Of a stretch of DNA of 13,759 nucleotides, positions 6,530 to 13,730 are shown piece after piece; position 1 is the first letter of the stretch; the number at the start of each line of letters is the position of its first letter. The DNA lies in contig JAKFXW010000163.1 in the NCBI GenBank assembly GCA_021731185.1, positions 1-13,759 on the forward strand. Reading direction: 5' to 3'. The notes under the pieces were generated by a model. It did no database searches and had not been told where the DNA came from. It was given only the letters and a program-made list of their open reading frames with translations. The translations under genes and the position numbers were made by a program. The DNA is from Gallionellaceae bacterium. Its GTDB lineage: Bacteria > Pseudomonadota > Gammaproteobacteria > Burkholderiales > Gallionellaceae.

Positions 6530-7813
6530 TTGGACGAGTTATCCTTAGGCACGTTGTTTTTGGCACTTGTAGTCATTTTAATTCTTTCCGGTTTTTTCTC
6601 CTCCTCTGAAACCAGCATGATGGCGATCAATCGTCATCGATTGAGCAATCTGGTACGTAAGGGTAACCAGAGCGCCAAGTTGACCGCTAACCTGCTGGCG
6701 CGGACGGATAAGCTGCTAGGCTCTATTTTACTTGGCAACACCCTGCTGAATGTAGTAGCAGCGGCATTAACGCAGATTATTATTTTGCGTTTGTTCGGAC
6801 ACAATGAATGGGCACTGTTGGCGGGCACATTAGCTATCACTTTTATTATTCTGGTGGTCAGCGAAATATTGCCTAAAGTTGTGGCAGCCAGTTACCCAGA
6901 TCGCATTGCGCTGTTTTCCAGTTATATTCTTACGCCATTAAATAAACTTTTTTATCCTGTCGTGTTTGTTGCAATGGCGATAGTACAAGGCATATTATGG
7001 ACATTGCGGATCAAGGTTCAGGCAGATCAGAGCAAACATAAAATGAGTGTGGAAGAGTTGCGTATGTTGATGCTGGAATCAGAAAATTTTCTACCGCGCC
7101 AACATCAAAGCATGTTACTTAATCTAGTAGATTTAGGTCGCGTTGCCGTGAATGATGTGATGATTCCGCGCAATCAAATTGAGGCTTTGGACATCAACGA
7201 TCCACCAGAAATATTGCTGGAAAAGCTGGCAACCTGTCACCACACTTTACTGCCCGTGTATGAGGGAATGCTGGATAATGTGATCGGCATTTTGCATGTG
7301 CGACGCATTTTGCATTTAATACAGCGTAATCTATTCACGTCAGATGAATTACGCGGCTTATTGAATGAACCCTATTTCACGCCATTGGATACGCCATTGC
7401 TGTCGCAATTGCAATACTTCCAGGAGCGGCAGATTCGGTTAGGATTGGTCGTGGATGAGTACGGCGAACTACTGGGCTTGGTCACGCTGGAAAATATTCT
7501 GGAAGAAATTGTCGGAAAATACACCACGCAATCGCCCGGACAAACGGGTAAATTTTTACGGCAACATGATGGCAGCTTGTTAGTGGAAGGCAGCACGCTG
7601 GTGCGCGACCTGAATCGCAAGTTGGGAATGCATTTTCCGGTTAATGGCGCGAAAACGTTAAACGGCTTGATTCTGGAACATTTGGAAGACATCCCTGAAG
7701 CCGGAACAAGTGTGAAAATTGTGGATTATCCAATTGAAATTATCCAAACACAGGATCGCCAAGTAAAAGTGGTCAAGATATTTCCAGCTAGATTGCAACA
7801 GACGGATTTGTAG
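6530..7813 (+). CDS. CorB/CNNM-type transporter (DUF21, CBS pair, CorC_HlyC domain)
   Basis: This inner-membrane protein belongs to the CNNM/CorB family linked to Mg2+ and Co2+ export or resistance. The start taken is TTG at 6530, giving MDELSLGTLFLALV; TAAGG (6516-6520) lies 9 bases upstream. An in-frame TTG at 6470 coincides with the predicted -35 box and would add Pro/Arg-rich residues that do not fit the family. From this start, the DUF21 membrane domain occupies about 1-165, with GFFSSSETSMMA (21-32) and SEILPK (111-116). A CBS pair follows (about 205-330, with VMIPR at 210-214 and DEYGELLGLVTLENILEEIVG at 309-329). The CorC_HlyC domain takes up the remainder to 427. The usual E. coli counterpart is YfjD/CorB, about 410-430 residues. 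The ion specificity is inferred from the family only. Confidence 0.92.
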   Translation: MDELSLGTLFLALVVILILSGFFSSSETSMMAINRHRLSNLVRKGNQSAKLTANLLARTDKLLGSILLGNTLLNVVAAALTQIIILRLFGHNEWALLAGTLAITFIILVVSEILPKVVAASYPDRIALFSSYILTPLNKLFYPVVFVAMAIVQGILWTLRIKVQADQSKHKMSVEELRMLMLESENFLPRQHQSMLLNLVDLGRVAVNDVMIPRNQIEALDINDPPEILLEKLATCHHTLLPVYEGMLDNVIGILHVRRILHLIQRNLFTSDELRGLLNEPYFTPLDTPLLSQLQYFQERQIRLGLVVDEYGELLGLVTLENILEEIVGKYTTQSPGQTGKFLRQHDGSLLVEGSTLVRDLNRKLGMHFPVNGAKTLNGLILEHLEDIPEAGTSVKIVDYPIEIIQTQDRQVKVVKIFPARLQQTDL

Positions 7814-7838
7814 TGGCTGATTTACAAAGCTTACGAAG

Positions 7839-7859
7839 CACGGCATGATACGAGCCGTG
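7839..7859 (+). other. Hairpin between the corB-like gene and pilC
   Basis: CACGGC (7839-7844) and GCCGTG (7854-7859) form a perfect 6-bp stem with a 9-base loop. There is no T run after it, so it is a poor intrinsic terminator. It may be a rho-linked or processing structure 25 bp after the stop codon. Confidence 0.3.
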
Positions 7860-7926
7860 TTGCAGAACTGGCTTTTACTTTCACTAGAGAGCCTTTTAGG
7901 GCAATAAACTACGTTAAGGGAATGTC

Positions 7927-9159
7927 ATGGCAGTGGACAAAAAAAAAGAGGAAAAGCAAAAACCCAAGGATTTCCTCTACAACTGGGAAGGCAAGGATAA
8001 AGCCGGGAAAATACTTAAGGGTGACATGCGTGCGGCAGGTGAAGCTGTTGTAGCAAATCAACTGCGCCGCCAGGGCGTGCAAAATCCAAAAATTAAAAAA
8101 GCCAGCGGTAGCTCTGGTAAAAAAATTACACAAAAAGATCTCACTTTGTTTACGCGCCAACTTGCGGTGATGATGAAGTCTGGCGTGCCGCTATTGCAGT
8201 CTTTCGACATTGTCGGCAAGGGGCATAGCAATCCTTCTGTGACACGCCTGCTGAATGATATTAAATCAGACGTAGAAACCGGGAACAGTTTGGAACAAGC
8301 GTTCCGCAAATTCCCATTGTATTTCGATGAGTTATTTTGCAACCTGATCGGTGCAGGCGAGGCGGCAGGTATTTTGGATAGCCTGCTGGATCGTCTGGCA
8401 ACCTATCAAGAAAAAACGCTGGCCATCAAAAGCAAAATTAAAGGGGCATTGATGTACCCCGTATCAATTATCGCGATAGCTTTTATTATCACCGCTGTCA
8501 TCATGATTTTTGTGATCCCAGCATTCAAAGCATTATTTTCAAGTTTTGGAGCAGATTTGCCCGCCCCAACACTGGTCATTATGGCCATTTCTGATTTCTT
8601 TGTAGCCAATTGGTATTTTATATTTGGCATCGTGGGCGGGGGGCTATATGGATTTTTCTACATCTGGAAGCGCAGCAGAAAAGTACAGGATGCGATGGAC
8701 AGAATCATGCTCAAACTACCCATATTTGGCCCGGTTATACGCAAGGCTTCGATTGCCCGCTGGACACGCACATTAGCCACTATGTTTGCTGCGGGCGTGC
8801 CCTTAGTCGAAGCGCTGACATCCGTTGCGGGGGCTGCGGGCAACGTTGTTTATTACGATGCCACAAAAATTATTCAGCGTGAGGTCACCCAAGGTGGCAC
8901 TTTAACCGCAGCCATGCAGGGCGTTGGTGTATTCCCATCTATGGTATTGCAAATGGTCGCGATTGGTGAGGAGGCGGGTTCACTGGATGGCATGTTGAAT
9001 AAAGTCGCGGATTTCTTTGAAGCTGAAGTCGACGATGCGGTTGCCGCTCTAGCCAGCTTGATGGAGCCGATTATCATGGTGGTGCTGGGGACTTTAATCG
9101 GTGGTATGGTCGTGGCAATGTATTTGCCCATATTCAAAATGGGTCAGGCGGTTGGCTAA
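7927..9159 (+). CDS. pilC: Type IV pilus inner-membrane platform protein PilC
   Basis: PilC (PilG in Neisseria) is the polytopic platform that couples the cytoplasmic motor ATPases to pilin assembly. This 410-residue protein has the usual length. It starts with a Lys-rich cytoplasmic stretch and a short N-terminal domain (YNWEGKDKAGKILKG). Two T2SSF domains follow (about 73-195 and 276-398), each with the paired signature: GAGEAAGILD at 142-151 and IGEEAGSLD at 346-354. Membrane segments are near 176-199, 226-246 and 377-400. The start ATG has a good site, AAGGGA, about 5 bases upstream. pilD, coaE, zapD and yacG follow on the same strand. The motor ATPase gene pilB, often directly upstream, is not here. 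Confidence 0.97.
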   Translation: MAVDKKKEEKQKPKDFLYNWEGKDKAGKILKGDMRAAGEAVVANQLRRQGVQNPKIKKASGSSGKKITQKDLTLFTRQLAVMMKSGVPLLQSFDIVGKGHSNPSVTRLLNDIKSDVETGNSLEQAFRKFPLYFDELFCNLIGAGEAAGILDSLLDRLATYQEKTLAIKSKIKGALMYPVSIIAIAFIITAVIMIFVIPAFKALFSSFGADLPAPTLVIMAISDFFVANWYFIFGIVGGGLYGFFYIWKRSRKVQDAMDRIMLKLPIFGPVIRKASIARWTRTLATMFAAGVPLVEALTSVAGAAGNVVYYDATKIIQREVTQGGTLTAAMQGVGVFPSMVLQMVAIGEEAGSLDGMLNKVADFFEAEVDDAVAALASLMEPIIMVVLGTLIGGMVVAMYLPIFKMGQAVG

Positions 9160-9172
9160 TTTATTGCGCAAG

Positions 9173-9194
9173 CTACCAAGACAGCCGTTGGTAG
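9173..9194 (+). other. Hairpin between pilC and pilD
   Basis: CTACCAA (9173-9179) and TTGGTAG (9188-9194) form a perfect 7-bp stem with an 8-base loop, 13 bp after the pilC stop. The following bases are GTATTT and then nine G, so this is not a standard terminator. It could protect the pilC mRNA end or influence pilD translation. Confidence 0.45.
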
Positions 9195-9201
9195 TGTATT
9201 T

Positions 9202-9210
9202 GGGGGGGGG
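9202..9210 (+). repeat. Nine-G homopolymer tract upstream of pilD
   Basis: An uninterrupted run of nine G lies 27 bp before the pilD ATG, next to a predicted hairpin. G runs of this length are slippage-prone in bacteria and are known phase-variation sites in several genera. Here the tract also serves as the only purine-rich ribosome-binding sequence before the mini-ORF at 9215. Confidence 0.85.
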
Positions 9211-9214
9211 CAGT

Positions 9215-9241
9215 ATGAGTCTGCGAGCTAAGTCACCATGA
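9215..9241 (+). CDS. Candidate 8-codon leader ORF overlapping the pilD start
   Basis: ATG at 9215-9217 opens a frame encoding MSLRAKSP that stops at TGA 9239-9241. The stop overlaps the pilD start as ATGA. The nine-G tract lies 4 bases upstream and can pair with the anti-Shine-Dalgarno sequence. pilD itself has only the weak GCTAAG before its ATG, and an in-frame TAA at 9229-9231 excludes a longer pilD start. The arrangement suggests that ribosomes translating the mini-ORF reinitiate at pilD. It is too short to be proven by sequence alone. Confidence 0.35.
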   Translation: MSLRAKSP

Positions 9242-10149
9242 CATTATTGGTTGAATTGCTACACAGCTCGCCACTTTTTTTTGTCATTTTGTGCGGCATT
9301 GTCGGTCTCATGGTCGGCAGTTTTTTGAATGTAGTCATTCATCGATTGCCGATTATGATGGAGCGGGAATGGCGCGTGCAATGCGCCGAACTTAATGCGG
9401 ATGCGCCTTCAAACAATCAATCTGAACAAAACCAAAGCTCCCGATACAATTTAATTATTCCTCGTTCAGCCTGCCCGCATTGTGCTCATCCAATTAGCGC
9501 GCTGGAAAATATCCCGATCTTAAGCTACCTTTTTCTGCGTGGCACATGTCGCAATTGCGGCGCACCTATTTCAATCCGTTATCCTGTCGTAGAAGCTTTA
9601 AGCGGAATATTGAGTGCCTGCGCCGCCTGGCACTTCGGTTATGGTATGGCAGCAATTGCAGCCTTGCTGTTTGTGTGGACACTGATTGCGCTGACCTTTA
9701 TAGATTTTGATACGCAGTTACTCCCCGATGATCTGACCCTGCCACTCCTGTGGCTGGGGCTGATATTCAATCTCCCCGGCGTGTTCAATATCGCAGGCAC
9801 ATTCACCGATTTAACAAGCGCTGTAATTGGCGCAGTCATCGGGTATCTAGCGTTATGGAGTGTGTACTGGTTATTCAAACTCGCCACGGGCAAAGAAGGG
9901 ATGGGCTATGGTGACTTTAAATTGCTGGCTGCGATTGGCGCGTGGCTGGGCTGGCAACTGCTGCCACTGGTGATCCTGCTCTCGTCTGTGGTGGGGGCAG
10001 TGGTTGGCATCACGTTAATGATTGTCCTGCGACAGGAGCGTAACGTGCCGATACCATTCGGCCCCTATCTTGCTGGAGGTGGTTTGATAGCCTTGTTCTG
10101 GGGGCAACCGCTGACACAGGCCTATTTAAAATTGCTGGCTATGCCATGA
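9238..10149 (+). CDS. pilD: Prepilin leader peptidase / N-methyltransferase PilD
   Basis: PilD cleaves the leader of type IV prepilins and type II secretion pseudopilins and methylates the new N-terminal residue. All family hallmarks are visible in 303 residues. Near the N-terminus is GSFLNVVIHRLPIMM (27-41), where the methyltransferase domain begins. The zinc-binding cysteine pairs are CPHC (79, 82) and CRNC (104, 107). The aspartyl-protease region has IDFDTQLLPDDLTLP (about 155-169), and GYGD with Asp226 is followed by KLLAAIGAWLGW. About eight hydrophobic segments are predicted. A Gln/Ser/Asn-rich loop (about 54-68) before the first cysteines is slightly variable in the family. The end overlaps coaE by four bases (ATGA). 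Confidence 0.97.
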   Translation: MTLLVELLHSSPLFFVILCGIVGLMVGSFLNVVIHRLPIMMEREWRVQCAELNADAPSNNQSEQNQSSRYNLIIPRSACPHCAHPISALENIPILSYLFLRGTCRNCGAPISIRYPVVEALSGILSACAAWHFGYGMAAIAALLFVWTLIALTFIDFDTQLLPDDLTLPLLWLGLIFNLPGVFNIAGTFTDLTSAVIGAVIGYLALWSVYWLFKLATGKEGMGYGDFKLLAAIGAWLGWQLLPLVILLSSVVGAVVGITLMIVLRQERNVPIPFGPYLAGGGLIALFWGQPLTQAYLKLLAMP

Positions 10150-10874
10150 AAAGCGGCAGCACCAAAGTCCCACAAGGGGACAATGTAACGGGTAATGTTG
10201 CAAATTTTCATCCCGACGAAAAACTGGTAATAGGTTTGACGGGGGGAATAGGCAGCGGCAAAAGTACGGTGGCGCAAATGTTCGCTGAATATGGCGTAGC
10301 GATCATTGACAGCGATTTAATTGCCCGCGAATTAACACAAGTCGGCGGCGCTGCCATCGCGCAAATTCACACAACCTTCGGCAATGCCTATCTGGATGAA
10401 AGTGGTGCGTTGAATCGCATACAAATGCGCCAGCGCATATTCACCGACCCAGCCGCAAAATTACAGTTGGAAGCGATCTTACACCCATTGATACGGGCAC
10501 AGATGCAGGAAGCCTTGCGTACCCAATCAACTTTTCCAGCGCACTCGCAACATGCCGCACCTTACCTGATGCTGGTTGTACCGTTATTATTCACCGCCAC
10601 TGGTTTCCGCGAACTGGCTCACTGCACCTTGATGGTAGATTGTGATGAGGATATTCAAATAGCGCGAGTGATAAATCGAGATGGTCTGGATGAACAAACC
10701 ATACGTCGCATTATGGCAGCACAAACGCCACGCGCGGAGCAGTTAAAAATGGCTGACCACATTATTCAAAACAATGGCACCTTAACGGCACTACAAATTC
10801 TGGTTCAGCAACAACACCAGCTTTACCTGAACGTATGCCAGAAGCCCCCAAGACCAGAAATCGCCAAGAAGTGA
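10146..10874 (+). CDS. coaE: Dephospho-CoA kinase
   Basis: CoaE phosphorylates the 3'-hydroxyl of dephospho-CoA, the last step of coenzyme A synthesis in the cytoplasm. The P-loop GLTGGIGSGKST is at 30-41, followed by DSDLIAREL (about 55-63), LNRIQMRQRIF, HPLIRAQM, VVPLLFTATGF and a lid region with INRDGLDEQTIRRIMAAQ. The protein has 242 residues against about 200 in E. coli. The excess is a polar N-terminal extension of about 26 residues and a longer C-terminal tail. The ATG start is kept because it overlaps the pilD stop as ATGA, a coupling arrangement. Start codons closer to the P-loop are not evident. Confidence 0.96.
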   Translation: MKSGSTKVPQGDNVTGNVANFHPDEKLVIGLTGGIGSGKSTVAQMFAEYGVAIIDSDLIARELTQVGGAAIAQIHTTFGNAYLDESGALNRIQMRQRIFTDPAAKLQLEAILHPLIRAQMQEALRTQSTFPAHSQHAAPYLMLVVPLLFTATGFRELAHCTLMVDCDEDIQIARVINRDGLDEQTIRRIMAAQTPRAEQLKMADHIIQNNGTLTALQILVQQQHQLYLNVCQKPPRPEIAKK

Positions 10875-10978
10875 TTGACTGCACAGGTTAGGCGCAATAT
10901 ATTGTGCAGATTAAAAAAATGGCTCCACTAAATATACTTCATAGCCCTCGCTAAAATTTAGATTACCCGAAAAAATAG

Positions 10979-11746
10979 TTGACCTCTACTGTGATTAATT
11001 ATGAGTTCCCCTTAAGCGAACGCATACGCACCTTGCTGCGACTTGAAGGGCTATACACTAAAATTAGTCATTTCATTACTCAAGCCAGCACCACCGATCA
11101 TCAAGCAGCACTCAATGTCCTGTTCGAAATTCTAGATGTAACTGGTCGCTCAGATCTCAAGCCCGATTTAATACAAGAATTGGAGCGGCAAAAACGCCAG
11201 CTGGCAACACTATATAACAACCCCGAAATTTCCAAGGCCGCGCTGGACACCCTGCTGAGTGAAATTGAAAGCACCAACTCGCAGCTTTTAAGCATTGGGG
11301 GCAGGCCAGGCCAACAATTACGCGACAATGAATGGCTGATGGGCATCAAACAACGTACGGGTATTCCTGGTGGCACCTGCGAATTTGATTTACCCTCTTT
11401 TCACTATTGGCTCAGTCAAGATGTAGCCTTAAGGCACGCCTATCTGCAAGATTGTTTAGCGCCGTTGTTGCCCATCAGAGACGCACTTACCATCGTACTC
11501 AAATTATTGCGTGACAACGGCAAGCTATTTCATTTTACTGCAACACAGGGAAGCTTCCAGCAGCCGCAAGGTGGTCGTGTCGCACAAATGCTGTGCGTCA
11601 GTTTAGATAATGCTTTGCAATGTGTGCCAGAAGTCAGCGCCAATAAATACGTCCTCAATATCCGCTTTGTTCTCGCCAACTATTCAGTTAAGAGTGCGGC
11701 ATATGAGCAGGATGTAAAATTTGATCTCACGTTTTGTTATTTGTAA
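10979..11746 (+). CDS. zapD: Cell division protein ZapD
   Basis: ZapD (DUF1342) binds the C-terminal tail of FtsZ and bundles filaments in the early Z-ring. The 255-residue sequence shows the family start YEFPLSERIRTLLRLEGLY, a long N-terminal helical domain and the C-terminal beta domain ending NIRFVLANYSVKSAAYEQDVKFDLTFCYL in pieces. GRPGQQLRDNEWLM and FDLPSFHYWL in the middle are also conserved. The start is uncertain: TTG at 10979 gives MTSTVINYEFPL, and GTG at 10991 gives MINYEFPL, closer to many homologues. Neither has a clear Shine-Dalgarno sequence. The 104-bp gap after coaE may hold a promoter; TATACT (about 10934-10939) is a possible -10 without a good -35. The palindrome-like CTAAAATTTAG lies at 10951-10961. 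Confidence 0.94.
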   Translation: MTSTVINYEFPLSERIRTLLRLEGLYTKISHFITQASTTDHQAALNVLFEILDVTGRSDLKPDLIQELERQKRQLATLYNNPEISKAALDTLLSEIESTNSQLLSIGGRPGQQLRDNEWLMGIKQRTGIPGGTCEFDLPSFHYWLSQDVALRHAYLQDCLAPLLPIRDALTIVLKLLRDNGKLFHFTATQGSFQQPQGGRVAQMLCVSLDNALQCVPEVSANKYVLNIRFVLANYSVKSAAYEQDVKFDLTFCYL

Positions 11747-11765
11747 TGTTGCTTAAATCTACCCA

Positions 11766-11975
11766 ATGAAAAAACCAGCGGAAGTTGCTTGCCCACAGTG
11801 CAGCAAAAAAGTAATCTGGAGCACGGCCAACACCTATCGCCCATTTTGCAGTGAGCGCTGCAAGCTAATGGATTTAGGGCAGTGGGCGACAGGCGGCTAT
11901 AGCATTCCAGTGACAGATAATTTTTCTAACGAGAGTATAAACACAGTCAGTTCATCTGATGAAAATCTGATGTAA
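11766..11975 (+). CDS. yacG: DNA gyrase inhibitor YacG
   Basis: This small zinc protein binds GyrB and inhibits gyrase in E. coli. The 69 residues carry the four ligands Cys9, Cys12, Cys28 and Cys32 in CPQC and FCSERC, followed by the family signature KLMDLGQWATGGYSIP. The Ser/Asn-rich C-terminal tail is variable in the family. It lies 19 bases after zapD and is probably co-transcribed; zapD-yacG linkage is common in beta- and gammaproteobacteria. No Shine-Dalgarno sequence is evident. Confidence 0.97.
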   Translation: MKKPAEVACPQCSKKVIWSTANTYRPFCSERCKLMDLGQWATGGYSIPVTDNFSNESINTVSSSDENLM

Positions 11976-12191
11976 GCTCAGCTTCCAAGCGTTCAACGTT
12001 TCGTAGAATGTAAACTTGAAACAGCGAACAAAGATCAAAGTTGCGTGTGTGGGCGAGGTGGAATTCGGATTTTCTGTAGAAGTTCAACGATAAAATTAGC
12101 ATTGACCAGAGTGTGGCGGTTATGAATACTTCAATTGCTTGCGTTTGAATTTCCTATCCTGCCATCCCACCGCTCAGCAGCAAAGTGACTA
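11976..12191. other. Gene-free stretch after yacG
   Basis: I see no credible coding sequence, RNA gene or terminator here. Frames are short on both strands. It separates the plus-strand pil-coaE-zapD-yacG run from the structured repeat that follows. Confidence 0.4.
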
Positions 12192-12416
12192 TAATTCTAC
12201 TTTCCGTTAAAAAGCGCGATTTTGCAGGTTAGGTTAGGCGTAGCCGTAACCGTAACCCAACAAGCAATGGGTAAAATGGCCGATTTTGTTGGGTTACACC
12301 ACAGGGGTGCGCCGACTTTCTATCGGCTAAAGCCGATGAAAGATCGTATGCGCCGCTTCGCGTCTAACCTAACCTACGCAATGCATTAATGTTGTTTTTA
12401 TCAGGGAATGGAATTA
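12192..12416. repeat. Element C: 225-bp structured repeat with nested palindromes
   Basis: The right end (12397-12416), read as its reverse complement TAATTCCATTCCCTGATAAA, matches the left end of the element at 13601 at 18 of 20 positions. The left end (12192-12211) is a weaker match, 14 of 20 to its partner. Inside are AGGTTAGGTTAG (12226-12237) with CTAACCTAACCT (12364-12375), TAACCCAACA (12253-12262) with TGTTGGGTTA (12287-12296), and ATCGGC/GCCGAT around TAAA (12322-12337). The TTGGGTTA and CTAACCTACGC motifs belong to a dispersed palindromic repeat type common in proteobacteria. It is non-coding, between convergent yacG and dgkA, and may also help terminate transcription. Confidence 0.7.
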
Positions 12417-12508
12417 TTCGTTGCTCCTCTAATTTCGGTGATGTTTTCTTCAGCAAAAGATGATGTTTGAAAAACTGGAGATATGCCGCTTGTCAGACTT
12501 CATCCGTC

Positions 12509-12880
12509 TTACCCAAGCAACACCAATCCCCAAGTTACTGCCACATTCAACAGGGCAATGAACACTGCCGCGCTGCCCATGTCCTTGGCGCGTTTGATGA
12601 GTTCGTGATTTTCCAGTGAGATGCGATCCACTGCGGCTTCGATTGCTGAATTTAATAATTCAACCACCAGCACCAACAGCACTGAGGCGATCATCAGCAC
12701 GCGGCCTATCATGCCGGGCTCTAAATATAGCGCGAGGGGAATTAAGATTACAGCCAAAAATAATTCCTGGCGGAAGGCGTGTTCGTGTTGGTAGGCTGCT
12801 TTCAGGCCGTCCATCGAATAATGGAAGGCGTTGAGTATGCGCTTCAAGCCCGTTTTGCTTTTATGTGGTGAAGGTTGCAT
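12509..12880 (-). CDS. dgkA: Diacylglycerol kinase (DgkA)
   Basis: DgkA is the small trimeric inner-membrane enzyme that phosphorylates diacylglycerol to phosphatidic acid in lipid recycling. The 123 residues align with E. coli DgkA through GLKRILNAFHYSMDGLKAAY, HAFRQEL and the active-site helix VVELLNSAIEAAVDRI; Glu74 and Glu81 correspond to E. coli Glu69 and Glu76. RAKDMGSAAV follows. Three membrane segments are visible (about 38-54, 58-75 and 103-121). ATG at 12878-12880 is chosen over the adjacent in-frame TTG because it overlaps the stop of the upstream oxidoreductase gene as TGATG, implying coupled translation. Confidence 0.96.
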   Translation of the reverse strand: MQPSPHKSKTGLKRILNAFHYSMDGLKAAYQHEHAFRQELFLAVILIPLALYLEPGMIGRVLMIASVLLVLVVELLNSAIEAAVDRISLENHELIKRAKDMGSAAVFIALLNVAVTWGLVLLG

Positions 12881-13530
12881 CAAGGTTGGGCGGCTGCAAT
12901 TTCGCGGAGTGCCCGCTCGAATATTTCAGGTGGCTGGCCACCTTGTATGAGGTGACGTTGGTTGATAATAACGGATGGTACGGCTTGTATACCTTGCTGG
13001 ATATAATAATTTTCACGTTCGCGCACTTGCTGCAAAAATTCATCTGAGGCCAGTATTGCGCGGGCGCGAGTTGTATCCAACCCCGCCTCTGCTGCCAACT
13101 CAATCAACGTTTCGTGTGCGGATGGATTTTTTCCATCGGTAAAATACGCGCGCAGTAACGCATGTTTCAGCACGGGCTGTTTACCTTCCAGGTCTGCCCA
13201 ATACAATAACCGATGCGCATCAAATGTGTTGTATATGCGGCGACGGGTGTCCATGTTGAAGGTGAAGCCCAGTGCGACACCTTTTGCTCGAATGGCTTCT
13301 GCGCTCTGCTCTAATTGCGCTGGGGACATGCCATATTTTCTGGTCAAATGTTCGGCTAAGTCTTGGCCTTCCGCAGGTATATTGGGATTCAACTCAAAGG
13401 GCTGGAAGTGAATTTCTGCTGCCATCTGCCCATTTAATCTGGCGAGTGCGGCTTCGAGTGATTGCAAGCCTATCGCGCACCAAGGGCACGAAACATCGGA
13501 GATAAAATCTATTCTGATGGGTGTGGTCAT
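12880..13530 (-). CDS. DsbA-family (FrnE-like) thiol oxidoreductase
   Basis: The 216-residue cytoplasmic protein has a thioredoxin fold with inserted helical domain. The strand IRIDFISDVSCPWCAIGL carries the CPWC active site (Cys15, Cys18). FQPFELNPNIPAEG follows, then RKYGMSP, the FNMDTRRRIYNTFDAHRLLYWA helix and the cis-Pro loop GIQAVPSVIINQRHLIQGGQPPE. This is the FrnE/2-hydroxychromene-2-carboxylate isomerase-related group of DsbA-like proteins. There is no signal peptide, so it is not a periplasmic DsbA. FrnE relatives act as disulfide isomerases or in oxidative stress, but the substrate is unknown here. The start is ATG at 13528-13530; the upstream sequence shows no strong ribosome-binding site. 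It is the first gene of a pair with dgkA. Confidence 0.93.
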   Translation of the reverse strand: MTTPIRIDFISDVSCPWCAIGLQSLEAALARLNGQMAAEIHFQPFELNPNIPAEGQDLAEHLTRKYGMSPAQLEQSAEAIRAKGVALGFTFNMDTRRRIYNTFDAHRLLYWADLEGKQPVLKHALLRAYFTDGKNPSAHETLIELAAEAGLDTTRARAILASDEFLQQVRERENYYIQQGIQAVPSVIINQRHLIQGGQPPEIFERALREIAAAQP

Positions 13531-13567
13531 TTTTCGTTTACACTTTTAACAAAACGTTGAATAAGCC

Positions 13568-13594
13568 GTTCATGGTGAGCTTGTCGAACCATGA
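13568..13594. repeat. REP-like palindrome (GAGCTTGTCGA loop)
   Basis: TCATGGT (13570-13576) and ACCATGA (13588-13594) pair perfectly around GAGCTTGTCGA. This is the widespread proteobacterial repeat type in which the sequence TTCGACAAGCTC is flanked by complementary arms. It lies just upstream of the FrnE-like gene and 6 bp from the repeat at 13601. Confidence 0.75.
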
Positions 13595-13600
13595 CATGAG

Positions 13601-13730
13601 TAATTCCAATTCCTGATAAAAACGATCACCGTGTTGGCTTCGTTTTCGGCTCCTAGCCGTACTCAAATGTACTGTCTTCGTCGCCTCATCCTTGCCGCCT
13701 TGTGCTCCTGTTTATCAGAAATTGGAATAA
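13601..13730. repeat. Element B: 130-bp non-coding repeat with 20-bp terminal inverted repeats
   Basis: The left end TAATTCCAATTCCTGATAAA (13601-13620) and the reverse complement of 13711-13730 match at 18 of 20 positions. The interior contains the hairpin CGGCT/AGCCG (13647-13651, 13655-13659) and two GTAC tetramers around TCAAAT (13659-13672 region). There is no ORF of note. The ends match those of the repeats at 12192-12416 and 1615-1765, but the interior is unrelated. It resembles a MITE-like element. Confidence 0.75.

Noticed and set aside
9202..9210. Poly-G run as evidence of a frameshift in pilC or pilD
   Set aside because: Both flanking genes are full length with intact motifs and the run lies outside both; a sequencing length error in the run remains possible but would not break a gene.
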